Below are positions 1 through 5,722 of a stretch of DNA of 12,293 nucleotides, in pieces. Every line of letters starts with the position of its first letter. Positions within the stretch are counted from its first letter, which is position 1. Below the pieces are notes generated by a model. That model saw only the letters and a program-made list of their open reading frames with translations, searched no databases and had not been told where the DNA came from. Position numbers and translations under genes: made by a program. This stretch comes from JAKAXG01 sp035702985 (GTDB taxonomy: Bacteria > Actinomycetota > Acidimicrobiia > Acidimicrobiales > Palsa-688): positions 1-12,293 of the forward strand of contig DASSZD010000071.1 in assembly GCA_035702985.1 (NCBI GenBank), read 5' to 3'.

Positions 1-151
1 GGCCGCCGGCGGCCGACCCGGCCAGGTTGCGGGCCGACACCGTGAGGAAGCTGACCAGCCCGGCCGACGCCGACGACGACGCCCATGCGGACACGGACCC
101 GTAGCGGATCACCGTGCCCGAACCGGGAGTGACCTCCAGCCGTTCGATCAT
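1..151 (-). CDS. unidentified protein, N-terminal fragment (runs off left edge)
   Basis: An open frame on the minus strand starts with ATG at 151 and runs without a stop to the window edge, giving about 50 residues (beginning MIERLEVTPGSG). Its ATG overlaps the TGA of the kinase-like gene in a 4-nt ATGA arrangement, typical of translationally coupled genes in one operon, and this is the main reason to believe the start. The visible part is rich in Ser, Ala and Gly, with a hydrophobic stretch around residues 30-40. I do not recognise the family. Because the partner resembles a Ser/Thr kinase, a signalling role is possible, but nothing in these 50 residues proves it. Confidence 0.55.
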   Translation of the reverse strand, partial: MIERLEVTPGSGTVIRYGSVSAWASSSASAGLVSFLTVSARNLAGSAAGG

Positions 152-951
152 GGCCGCACCTGCCTGGTCGCCAGCTCCCGGGCCACTTCGTCGGCGTTCT
201 CCGGGCGCAGGGACGGGTCCGGCTCCAGGCAGCGGGCGATCAACCGGCGCAGGCCCTCGTCGATCGACGGGTCGATCTCGGGCCTGGTGAACATCACCCG
301 CTGCACGGCGGTGACGGCCTGATCCTCGGCCAGGCCGGGGTACAGGGCCCGGCCGGTGAGGGCCATGTGGAGGGTCGCCCCGAGCGACCAGATGTCCGAA
401 CTGCGGGAGGGAGCCTCGCCGCGCAGCAGGTCCGGGTCCACGCACTGCAGATCCTCCCAGACGGCGGCGCCGATGGCGAGACCATCCGGGGCGTCGAGCC
501 GGGGTGGTCCCAGCACCGGGCGGCGGGCGGTGAGGAAGATCGAGGAGGGGCTGATCGACCCGTGGGCCAACCCCACCTCGTGCAGGGCGTGGGCGCCCCG
601 GGCGGCGCCGGCCACCGCGTCGACCGGGTCGGGCGGCGCCGCCCCGGCGTCGAGCTCGGGGTGGCCCAGGGATCCCCCGGGGGCGGCCTCGCAGCTCACG
701 AAACCGCCCCAACCGTCGGGGTCCGGTCCGGCCTCCAGCAGGACCCGCAGGTCCTCCCCGCCGGCGGCAGCCACCCGGGCCACCCAGTCGCTCCACGGGG
801 CGAAGCGGCTGTCGTCGACCGGGACCTCGATGACCTCCACCGGATCGCTCCAGGCCAGGCGGCCCGGGGCCCGGCACAGGAACCGGCGCGGACCGTCGGG
901 CGGCCCGGCCAGCATCTCCACCACCTCGTAGTCGGCAATCGACGACCGCAA
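148..951 (-). CDS. protein kinase-like protein, probable pseudokinase
   Basis: 267 residues with a recognisable protein-kinase C-lobe. The stretch SDIWSLGATLHMALTG (about 185-200) matches subdomain IX, and CLEPDPSLRP (about 241-250) matches subdomain XI with its conserved Arg. The catalytic parts are missing. There is no glycine-rich loop near the N-terminus and no clear VAIK lysine. The catalytic-loop HRD is HGS (130-132, in LAHGSISPSSIFL), and no DFG is visible. It is therefore unlikely to phosphorylate protein and may act as a scaffold or allosteric partner. The length is that of a bare kinase domain; no transmembrane or PASTA part is seen. Start: TTG at 951, chosen because AGGAGG lies 5 nt upstream. 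The downstream gene overlaps its stop. The family call is firm; inactivity is inferred from the motifs. Confidence 0.8.
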   Translation of the reverse strand: MRSSIADYEVVEMLAGPPDGPRRFLCRAPGRLAWSDPVEVIEVPVDDSRFAPWSDWVARVAAAGGEDLRVLLEAGPDPDGWGGFVSCEAAPGGSLGHPELDAGAAPPDPVDAVAGAARGAHALHEVGLAHGSISPSSIFLTARRPVLGPPRLDAPDGLAIGAAVWEDLQCVDPDLLRGEAPSRSSDIWSLGATLHMALTGRALYPGLAEDQAVTAVQRVMFTRPEIDPSIDEGLRRLIARCLEPDPSLRPENADEVARELATRQVRP

Positions 952-956
952 TACGT

Positions 957-962
957 CCTCCT
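957..962 (-). promoter_or_regulatory. ribosome binding site of the pseudokinase gene
   Basis: AGGAGG on the minus strand, 5 nt before the TTG at 951. It decides the start of the kinase-like gene, which otherwise has no ATG or GTG near its N-terminus. A weak -10-like TACGCT lies at 983-978, about 20 nt further upstream; I see no convincing -35 with it. Confidence 0.75.
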
Positions 963-1004
963 CTGCAGCGCTCCAAGAGCGTACCGGGGGGCGTCCGCCG
1001 CCTG

Positions 1005-1033
1005 TTGAATAGCTGGTGATAATGAAATAGACT
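1005..1033 (+). promoter_or_regulatory. promoter of the cell-wall hydrolase pair, probably leaderless
   Basis: TTGAAT (1005-1010) and TAGACT (1028-1033) are separated by exactly 17 nt, and TAGACT is followed by 7 nt and then the ATG at 1041. This places the predicted transcription start at or next to the A of ATG. No Shine-Dalgarno sequence precedes this ATG. The region is AT-rich against very GC-rich surroundings. A second -10-like GATAAT at 1018-1023 has no matching -35. The layout is standard for actinobacterial leaderless genes; a mapped 5' end would settle it. Confidence 0.6.
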
Positions 1034-1040
1034 GAAAACT

Positions 1041-1985
1041 ATGAAAATGCTGTTTGGGGTGATCGTGGCGGGGTCGGCGCTCGCCGGCCCGGTCCTGGCC
1101 GCCGCCACGGCATTGGTGGCGGGCCCGGCCGCGGACAGCCCCGGCGCGGCGGCGCCGCCGGGCGGGGGCGGCCCGCTGACGGCAGTGCCGGCCGGGATGC
1201 TGAGGCTCTACGTGGCGGCCGCATCCGGCTGCGCCGGGTTGCCCTGGCAGGTCCTGGCCGCCATCGGCGCGCTGGAGTCGGCCAGCGGCACGTCGGACCT
1301 GCCCGGGGTCAGGGGAGGGCACAACCCGGCCGGGGCGGAAGGGCCCATGCAGTTCGAGCCGGCCACCTTCGCCGCCTACGACCAACCCGTCCCGCCGGGC
1401 GGGGCGGTCCCGCCCTCGCCGTACGACCCGACGGACGCGGTGTACGCCGCCGCCCGGATGCTCTGCGCCAACGGCGGCGGCCGCCCGGACGGCCTGGGCG
1501 GGGCGGTCTACGCCTACAACCATTCGGCGGCCTACGTGGCCCGGGTCCTGAGCCAGGCCCGGTCGTGGGGTTGGGGCCCGCCGGGCGCCACCGGGGCCGC
1601 CGGGGCGGCGGCGCTCGCCTATGCCCTGGGCCAGGTCGGGACCCCCTACCGCTGGGGCGGGGAGACGCCGGGGGTGGGCTTCGACTGCTCCGGTCTGGCC
1701 CAGGCCGCCTACGCGGCGGCCGGGGTGGGGATCCCCCGGGTGGCCCAGGACCAGTTCCTGGCCGGCCCGCCGGTACCCCCGGGTGGGCCGCTGTCACCCG
1801 GGGACCTGGTGTTCTTCGGGTCCGGACCGGCCGGCGTGACCCACGTCGGCCTGGTGGTCGACCCGGCCGGCGTGATGGTCGACGCCCCCCACGCCGGGGC
1901 CGACGTGCGGGTGGAGAGCTTCCCGACCGTCGTGGGCGCCCGGTGGGGAGGGGAGACCTATCTGGGCGCCACCGCCCCGGGGTGA
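1041..1985 (+). CDS. exported peptidoglycan hydrolase: lytic-transglycosylase-like + NlpC/P60
   Basis: 314 residues. The N-terminus (MKMLFGVIVAGSALAG, then Ala/Gly-rich to about 45) is a short signal peptide or anchor. Residues about 58-176 resemble a soluble lytic transglycosylase domain: E79 in GALESASG is the candidate catalytic Glu, GPMQF is at 101-105 and AYNHS at 158-162. Residues about 188-310 are an NlpC/P60 cysteine peptidase with DCSG (C216), THVG (H268) and PHAG (H284) as the triad, and the usual PGDLVFF before the His. A protein with both would cut glycan strands and stem peptides outside the membrane, in wall remodelling or division. It begins 7 nt after a TAGACT box and is followed after 32 nt by another wall hydrolase, so the two are probably co-transcribed. 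The NlpC/P60 call is secure; transglycosylase activity is inferred from motifs. Confidence 0.9.
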   Translation: MKMLFGVIVAGSALAGPVLAAATALVAGPAADSPGAAAPPGGGGPLTAVPAGMLRLYVAAASGCAGLPWQVLAAIGALESASGTSDLPGVRGGHNPAGAEGPMQFEPATFAAYDQPVPPGGAVPPSPYDPTDAVYAAARMLCANGGGRPDGLGGAVYAYNHSAAYVARVLSQARSWGWGPPGATGAAGAAALAYALGQVGTPYRWGGETPGVGFDCSGLAQAAYAAAGVGIPRVAQDQFLAGPPVPPGGPLSPGDLVFFGSGPAGVTHVGLVVDPAGVMVDAPHAGADVRVESFPTVVGARWGGETYLGATAPG

Positions 1986-2007
1986 CATAACCGGGTCGGA
2001 CGCCGCG

Positions 2008-2015
2008 GGAAGGAG
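2008..2015 (+). promoter_or_regulatory. ribosome binding site of the repeat-CHAP gene, unusually close to its start
   Basis: GGAAGGAG ends only 2 nt before the ATG at 2018. The next in-frame start (GTG at 2030) would leave 14 nt, so the ATG is still preferred, and it gives a complete signal peptide. Confidence 0.6.
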
Positions 2016-2017
2016 TA

Positions 2018-3400
2018 ATGTCGGCGCCGGTGGGGCGGATATCGAGAGCACTGGCAGGTGCGACGGCAGTCCTGGTGGTGGGGCTGTTCACGGTTCAGGT
2101 GGGGGCCGGGGCGGCGCACGCCCAGGGATCCGGGTCCCCGGTGCACGGAGAGGCCTACGCCGACCCGGGGGTGTTCGCCTACGGCGACGCCACCGACCAG
2201 GGGGCACCCACGAATGTCAGCCTGTCCTCGCCGGCGGTCGGCATGGCCGGTACCTCCGACGGCAAGGGCTACTGGATAGCCACCGCCGACGGCACGGTGT
2301 ACCCCTACGGGGACGCGCCCGCTCTCGGTTCGCTGACCTCGCTCAACCTCTACGCCCCGATCGTGGGCATCACCGCCACCCCCGACCACAAGGGCTACTG
2401 GATGGTCGCCCTGGACGGCGGGGTGTTCAGCTTCGGCGACGCCGGGTTCTACGGATCCACCGGGAACATGCGGCTCAACCAGCCGATCGTGGGGATGGCG
2501 CCCACCCCCGACGGGAAGGGCTACTGGCTGGTTGCCAGCGACGGCGGGGTGTTCAGCTTCGGCGACGCCTGGTTCTACGGGTCGACCGGGAGCATGAAGC
2601 TCAACCAGCCGGTGGTGGGGATGGCCCCCACCCACGACGGGAAGGGTTACTGGCTGGTGGCCGCCGACGGCGGGATCTTCAGCTTCGGCGACGCCCCGTT
2701 CTACGGGTCGCTGGGCGGGGTGGCCATCGCCGGCACGGTGGACGGTATGGCCGCCACGCCCTCAGGCGGCGGCTACTGGCTGTCCAACGCCAACGGCGAC
2801 GTGTACCACTTCGGGGACGCCACCTTCTACGGGGACAACCTGGCCGCGCCCCGGACCGAACCCATCTCGGGGATCGTCCCCACCCCCGACGGCGGCGGCT
2901 ACTGGCTCCTCGAACCCGACGCCTTCCCGGTGGCGTTCAGCCATCCGTGGGGGGCCAACCCCATCGTCTCCCTGGCGACCAGCCAGGTGGTGGCCGACCC
3001 CTACACGGGCAGCTTCTGCAACCCCTACGGTCCGTGCGAGGCGTGGTGCGCCCTGTTCGCCACGTGGGTGTGGAACCACTCGGGTGTCCCCATCCCGTCC
3101 TACGCCTTCGTGGGCGACATCTACCAGTGGGCCGCCTCCCACACCCGGGTCCTGGCCCCCGCGGCCAGGCCGGCGCCGGGCGACATCGTGCTGTACGGCA
3201 CCGGACCCCAGAACGTGGACACCGCGGTGCACGACGGGATCGTGGCCCAGATGTGGCCGGACGGGGCCGTGGACACCGTCGAAGGTGACGCCGGGCCGGC
3301 GCCCGACGGGGCCTACAACGTCATCCTCAACGGCCCCTACCTCCCGTCCGACTCGGCCAACTACAACGGGTTCCCGATCTTCGGCTACGCCGTGCCCTGA
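2018..3400 (+). CDS. secreted repeat protein (six 42-residue GYW/GDA repeats) with C-terminal CHAP amidase domain
   Basis: 460 residues. A signal peptide spans 1 to about 35, with hydrophobic core AVLVVGLFTVQVGAGAA and probable cleavage after AHA. Residues 51-302 hold six repeats with exact 42-residue spacing: GYW begins at 84, 126, 168, 210, 252 and 294, and GDA at 56, 98, 140, 182, 224 and 266. Repeats of this kind are known from actinobacterial secreted proteins and probably form a beta-propeller or similar all-beta fold. Residues about 325-460 look like a CHAP domain: C344 in EAWCALFATWVW, H405 in AVHDGIVAQ and E422 in TVEGD fit the Cys-His-Glu triad, with PGDIVLYG (387-394) before the His. 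The likely role is cleavage of peptidoglycan peptide or amide bonds outside the cell, with the repeats binding wall polymer or protein. It lies 32 nt after another wall hydrolase. The binding role is inferred. Confidence 0.85.
   Translation: MSAPVGRISRALAGATAVLVVGLFTVQVGAGAAHAQGSGSPVHGEAYADPGVFAYGDATDQGAPTNVSLSSPAVGMAGTSDGKGYWIATADGTVYPYGDAPALGSLTSLNLYAPIVGITATPDHKGYWMVALDGGVFSFGDAGFYGSTGNMRLNQPIVGMAPTPDGKGYWLVASDGGVFSFGDAWFYGSTGSMKLNQPVVGMAPTHDGKGYWLVAADGGIFSFGDAPFYGSLGGVAIAGTVDGMAATPSGGGYWLSNANGDVYHFGDATFYGDNLAAPRTEPISGIVPTPDGGGYWLLEPDAFPVAFSHPWGANPIVSLATSQVVADPYTGSFCNPYGPCEAWCALFATWVWNHSGVPIPSYAFVGDIYQWAASHTRVLAPAARPAPGDIVLYGTGPQNVDTAVHDGIVAQMWPDGAVDTVEGDAGPAPDGAYNVILNGPYLPSDSANYNGFPIFGYAVP
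2168..2923 (+). repeat. six tandem 126-bp coding repeats (42 residues each)
   Basis: The DNA encoding residues 51-302 of the repeat-CHAP protein is built of six 126-bp units in register. Codons for GYW start at 2267, 2393, 2519, 2645, 2771 and 2897. Units three and four are the most alike in DNA (GGCGGGGTGTTCAGCTTCGG is found in both), indicating recent duplication or gene conversion; the first and last units are the most diverged. Confidence 0.9.
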
Positions 3401-3444
3401 CCGGCGCGGCGGGGCGCAGGACGGGCCGCCCCCGACGCCGCCAT

Positions 3445-3450
3445 TAGGCT
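3445..3450 (+). promoter_or_regulatory. -10 box of parA-type gene, possible leaderless start
   Basis: TAGGCT is followed by 7 nt and then the GTG at 3458, the same spacing as at 1028-1041. No -35 match is seen 16-19 nt upstream. GGAGG at 3451-3455 could instead act as a ribosome binding site, but it lies only 2 nt from the GTG. A weak GC hairpin (GGGGCG 3411-3416 with CGCCCC 3427-3432) lies between the CHAP gene stop and this box; it has no T-run. Confidence 0.45.
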
Positions 3451-3457
3451 GGAGGGC

Positions 3458-4231
3458 GTGACGGAGATAGTCGCGGTGGCCAACCAGAAGGGCGGGGTGG
3501 CCAAGACGACCACGGTGCACTCCCTGGGGGCGGCCCTGGCCGAGCGGGGCCGGCGGGTGCTCCTGGTGGACCTGGACCCCCAGGCCTGCCTGACGTTCTC
3601 GACCGGCCTGGATCCCGACGCCCTGGACACCTCCCTGTACGAGGTGATGACGGGCAAGGCGGAGGTGACCGCGGCCCGGCGCCGGATCGACGGGATGGAC
3701 CTCCTGCCCTCCAGCATCGACATGGCCGGGGCCGAGGTCCACCTGCTGACCCGCCCGGGCCGCGAGTACGCCCTGGCCCGGGCGCTCGACGTCATCAAGT
3801 CCGACTACGACATGGTGCTGATCGACTGCCCCCCGTCGCTGGGTGTGCTGACCATCAACGGCCTGACGGCGGCCGGCGGGGTGCTCGTGCCGCTGCAGTG
3901 CGAGACCCTCAGCCACCGGGGAGTGGGCCAGCTGATGGAGACCATCGCCGACGTGCGGTCTTTCACCAACCCCCACCTGAAGGTGCTGGGGGTGATCGCC
4001 ACCATGTTCGACCCCCGGACCCGCCTGGCCCAGGACACGCTGGCGTCGGTCGGGCGTGCCTACGGGCTGGCCGTGCTCGAGCCGGCCGTCCCCAAGTCGG
4101 TGCGGGTGGCCGAGGCCCCCGGCCGGGGGTGCTCGGTGCTGGGCCACGCCCCCCGCTCGGCCAGCGCCGAGGCCTACCGCCAGCTGGCCGCCGTGATAGA
4201 TCCGGCCGGGCGCCGGGCCGGCGGCCGATGA
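3458..4231 (+). CDS. ParA/Soj-family ATPase (orphan, no ParB nearby)
   Basis: 257 residues. It has the deviant Walker A of ParA/MinD proteins, KGGVAKTT (11-18), with signature Lys11 and P-loop Lys16. DLDPQ is at 38-42 (switch I-type Asp40) and Walker B LIDCPP at 121-126. The length is that of a full Soj-type ATPase without an N-terminal DNA-binding extension. Such proteins dimerise on ATP and position DNA or protein cargo on the nucleoid or membrane. No ParB or parS-like palindrome is visible, so cargo other than the chromosome origin is likely. Its last codon overlaps the start of a zinc-ribbon gene (ATGA), suggesting the two products act together. The start at GTG 3458 begins the conserved first strand (TEIVAVANQKGG). 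The family call is secure; the cargo is unknown. Confidence 0.92.
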   Translation: MTEIVAVANQKGGVAKTTTVHSLGAALAERGRRVLLVDLDPQACLTFSTGLDPDALDTSLYEVMTGKAEVTAARRRIDGMDLLPSSIDMAGAEVHLLTRPGREYALARALDVIKSDYDMVLIDCPPSLGVLTINGLTAAGGVLVPLQCETLSHRGVGQLMETIADVRSFTNPHLKVLGVIATMFDPRTRLAQDTLASVGRAYGLAVLEPAVPKSVRVAEAPGRGCSVLGHAPRSASAEAYRQLAAVIDPAGRRAGGR

Positions 4232-4677
4232 GCGGGTCGCCGCCCCCTCCCGGCTCGCGCCCGGGGCGACGGGCGCTGTTCTCCGGCCCCTACGACCCGG
4301 GGCTGGCCTCCGGCGACGGGGAGGGCCGGGGGGCCGCAGACCCGGCCCCGCCGATCCCCGGGGGCCCAGCTGCGGGGGAGCCGGCCGCCGGTAGACGGGC
4401 CGTCTTCTCCGACACCGGGCGCCCGGGCCGGCCCACCGCCGGGCGAGCGGCCCCGGTCGGCCCGCCCGCCGACATCCACGCCGGCCCGACCACCGCGGTG
4501 GTGGAGTGCCGCACCTGCCTCAACCGGACCCCGATGTCGCTCGTCGGCCTGGGCCTGTCCCTGGTCCCGTCCCTGTGGATTCCCGCCCGGCGGTGGTCCC
4601 GGCTGATGCGCTGCCCGGCCTGCCAGAAGGTGGCGTGGTGCCGGGTGGAGTGGCCCCGGTTACGCGGCTCGGACTAG
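4228..4677 (+). CDS. small protein with duplicated GRRALFS motif and C-terminal zinc ribbon
   Basis: 149 residues, starting at ATG 4228, which overlaps the ParA stop by 4 nt. The N-terminal two-thirds is Pro/Gly/Ala/Arg-rich and probably disordered. It carries two copies of one short motif, GRRALFS at 13-19 and GRRAVFS at 55-61. The C-terminus has two CxxC pairs, C94-C97 (ECRTC) and C129-C132 (RCPAC), a likely zinc ribbon. Between them lies a hydrophobic stretch (about 103-119, LVGLGLSLVPSLWIP) that could sit on the membrane or form the ribbon core. From general recollection, similar short proteins follow orphan parA genes in other actinobacteria; I could not search this. The motifs may be docking sites for the ATPase or another partner. 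It converges with the next gene, 25 nt away. Confidence 0.8.
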   Translation: MSGSPPPPGSRPGRRALFSGPYDPGLASGDGEGRGAADPAPPIPGGPAAGEPAAGRRAVFSDTGRPGRPTAGRAAPVGPPADIHAGPTTAVVECRTCLNRTPMSLVGLGLSLVPSLWIPARRWSRLMRCPACQKVAWCRVEWPRLRGSD

Positions 4678-4702
4678 GGACGGAGCGGCACCCCGACGGC
4701 GG

Positions 4703-5359
4703 TCACGCCGACAGGGAGCCCACGATGCGGTCGGTGACGGCGGTTGGGGCGTGCACCACCAGCCAGATCTCCACCGCCGACCGGCTGCTCCACGCGTCGA
4801 TCACCGCGGCCTCGAAGCCGGGCCGGATCATCCGGTAGGAGTACGCCACGGAGGCGCCCTTCACGGTGACCGGCCGGGCGGCGCTCAGCTGGTAGGCCTG
4901 CGGGCTGGGCATCCCGAACGCCTGGAGCGAGGACGGCCGGGGCTCGCCGGGGACCGGCGGGCCGCTGCGGTAGCCGATGTGCTCGGCGGCCCATCCGGTG
5001 GGGCCCGACGTGTCCACGTCACCGGTGCTGTCGGTGAAGGTGGGGTTGTTGGTCCAGCCGGCCGGCACGACGTAGGAGAAATAGCCGTCGCGGTGGACCT
5101 GGTAGCCGGCCGGGGCGGTGATCGACGGTCCGTTGGGCTGGTTGCTCTCGGCCACACCGGAGGCGATCAGGGCGGTGAGCAGCACGGCGATGCTGGGCAC
5201 GGCGATGCCCAGCATCCATCGCCGGTTGTGGCGCCGGGCGGCCTTCTCGGCCGGCGACAGCACCAGGCCCCGCCCCGACGGCCGCTCCAGGGACCCGCCG
5301 GCCCGTTCCGCCACCTCGACCTCGGAGGGGCCGCCCCACCGGTCGGGAAGATCGCTCAC
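4703..5359 (-). CDS. single-pass membrane protein with extracytoplasmic domain, function unknown
   Basis: 218 residues from GTG 5359. A charged cytoplasmic N-terminus (1-47, with RRHNRRW just before the membrane) is followed by one transmembrane helix (about 48-67, MLGIAVPSIAVLLTALIASG). An extracellular domain of about 150 residues follows, with GYQVHRDGYFSYVVPAGW (85-102) near its start. That opening resembles lipoprotein-like domains of actinobacterial exported proteins (PsbP or LpqN type), but the match is too loose to name. The frame stays open to a TTG at 5422, but that start has no ribosome binding site and would lie inside the 5422-5461 hairpin. The GTG is preferred, although it too lacks a clear Shine-Dalgarno site. 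It is transcribed towards the zinc-ribbon gene. Real coding is clear; function is not. Confidence 0.75.
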   Translation of the reverse strand: MSDLPDRWGGPSEVEVAERAGGSLERPSGRGLVLSPAEKAARRHNRRWMLGIAVPSIAVLLTALIASGVAESNQPNGPSITAPAGYQVHRDGYFSYVVPAGWTNNPTFTDSTGDVDTSGPTGWAAEHIGYRSGPPVPGEPRPSSLQAFGMPSPQAYQLSAARPVTVKGASVAYSYRMIRPGFEAAVIDAWSSRSAVEIWLVVHAPTAVTDRIVGSLSA

Positions 5360-5421
5360 CCCACCATGGTCCCACGTCGAGCGGGATAGCGGCCACGCAC
5401 CAAGGGGCCCCGGACGCGCCA

Positions 5422-5461
5422 ACCGGCACAGGCAAGACCCTTGGGCCTCACCTGTGCCGGT
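5422..5461 (-). terminator. large hairpin upstream of the membrane-protein gene (terminator or attenuator)
   Basis: A perfect 11-bp inverted repeat, ACCGGCACAGG (5422-5432) and CCTGTGCCGGT (5451-5461), extends inward with mismatches to CCC-TT-GGG (5438-5445). The whole forms a stem of up to 19 positions with three mismatches. It lies 63-102 nt before the GTG at 5359, where it could end transcripts coming leftwards from 5755-6024 or act within the leader. No T-run follows on either strand, so classic intrinsic termination is not shown; GC-rich actinobacteria often lack it. Confidence 0.5.
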
Positions 5462-5513
5462 CAGTAGGTCATCGACGACTGCGGTTACGCGTCTCGTGTG
5501 GGACCGCCTCGTC

Positions 5514-5551
5514 CCGGATCACGCCGCAACGTGATCCGGCCATAGGGCCGG
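5514..5551. repeat. two overlapping, mutually exclusive hairpins
   Basis: CCGGATCACG (5514-5523) pairs perfectly with CGTGATCCGG (5530-5539) around a 6-nt loop. CCGGCC (5536-5541) pairs perfectly with GGCCGG (5546-5551) around ATAG. The two hairpins share bases 5536-5539 and cannot both form completely, as in attenuator switches. The first could also be a protein-binding palindrome. Confidence 0.5.
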
Positions 5552-5620
5552 TCATATCCGCGCCGCCGCCGCGACGACCACCGGTCGGGCCTCGCTCCGC
5601 TCCCGGCGGAACGGGACCCC

Positions 5621-5668
5621 TCAGCAGCGGGGCGGAACGTCCTCCTCGGACGAGCTCCGTGTTGCCAC
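5621..5668 (-). CDS. 15-codon ORF with strong ribosome binding site (possible leader peptide)
   Basis: GTG at 5668 opens 15 codons (MATRSSSEEDVPPRC) to a TGA at 5621. AAAGGAGGG ends just before it, with AGGAGG (5678-5673) 4 nt from the GTG, one of the best ribosome binding sites in the window. A promoter-like TTGACA-N17-TTCAAT lies upstream. The GTG sits in the stem of a GNRA-loop hairpin. The peptide shows no run of one amino acid that would mark a classic attenuation leader; it has a single Cys at its end. It could also be the start of a decayed or frameshifted gene, though the other frames downstream carry nothing recognisable. Confidence 0.3.
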   Translation of the reverse strand: MATRSSSEEDVPPRC

Positions 5669-5722
5669 AGGCCCTCCTTTCCGTGCGGTCGGGGATTCCG
5701 ACGTGATGCTCGATCACCTCGA

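Larger units (their letters stand above)
5462..5716 (-). ncRNA. candidate structured leader or small RNA in the long intergenic region
   Basis: The 395 nt between 5360 and 5754 hold no convincing protein gene of normal size. On the minus strand, downstream of a promoter-like site, hairpins follow one another: GTGAT/ATCAC (5703-5717), CTGTG-GCAA-CACGG with a GNRA loop (5657-5670), CGTCC/GGACG (5638-5652), CCCC/GGGG (5617-5632), CTCCGC/GCGGAA (5595-5611), CGACC/GGTCG (5575-5587), the alternative pair at 5514-5551, and the large one at 5422-5461. This could be a structured 5' leader of the membrane-protein gene or a separate small RNA. Short stems arise easily at this GC content, so only the 10-11 bp ones carry weight. 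No known RNA family is recognised. Confidence 0.25.

Noticed and set aside
1022..1030. Minimal ORF ATG-AAA-TAG before the hydrolase gene
   Set aside because: If the promoter at 1005-1033 is right, it lies upstream of the transcription start and is not in the mRNA.
3411..3432. GC hairpin after the CHAP gene as a terminator
   Set aside because: Only a 6-bp stem with a 10-nt loop and no T-run; stems of this size are common by chance at this GC content.
2762..4147. 461-codon minus-strand frame opposite the CHAP and ParA genes
   Set aside because: It crosses two well-supported plus-strand genes and has no recognisable domain or ribosome binding site.
5360..5422. Extended start (TTG at 5422) for the membrane-protein gene
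   Set aside because: No ribosome binding site, unlike the family layout of a short charged N-terminus, and the start would lie inside a strong hairpin. GTG 5359 is preferred, with some doubt.
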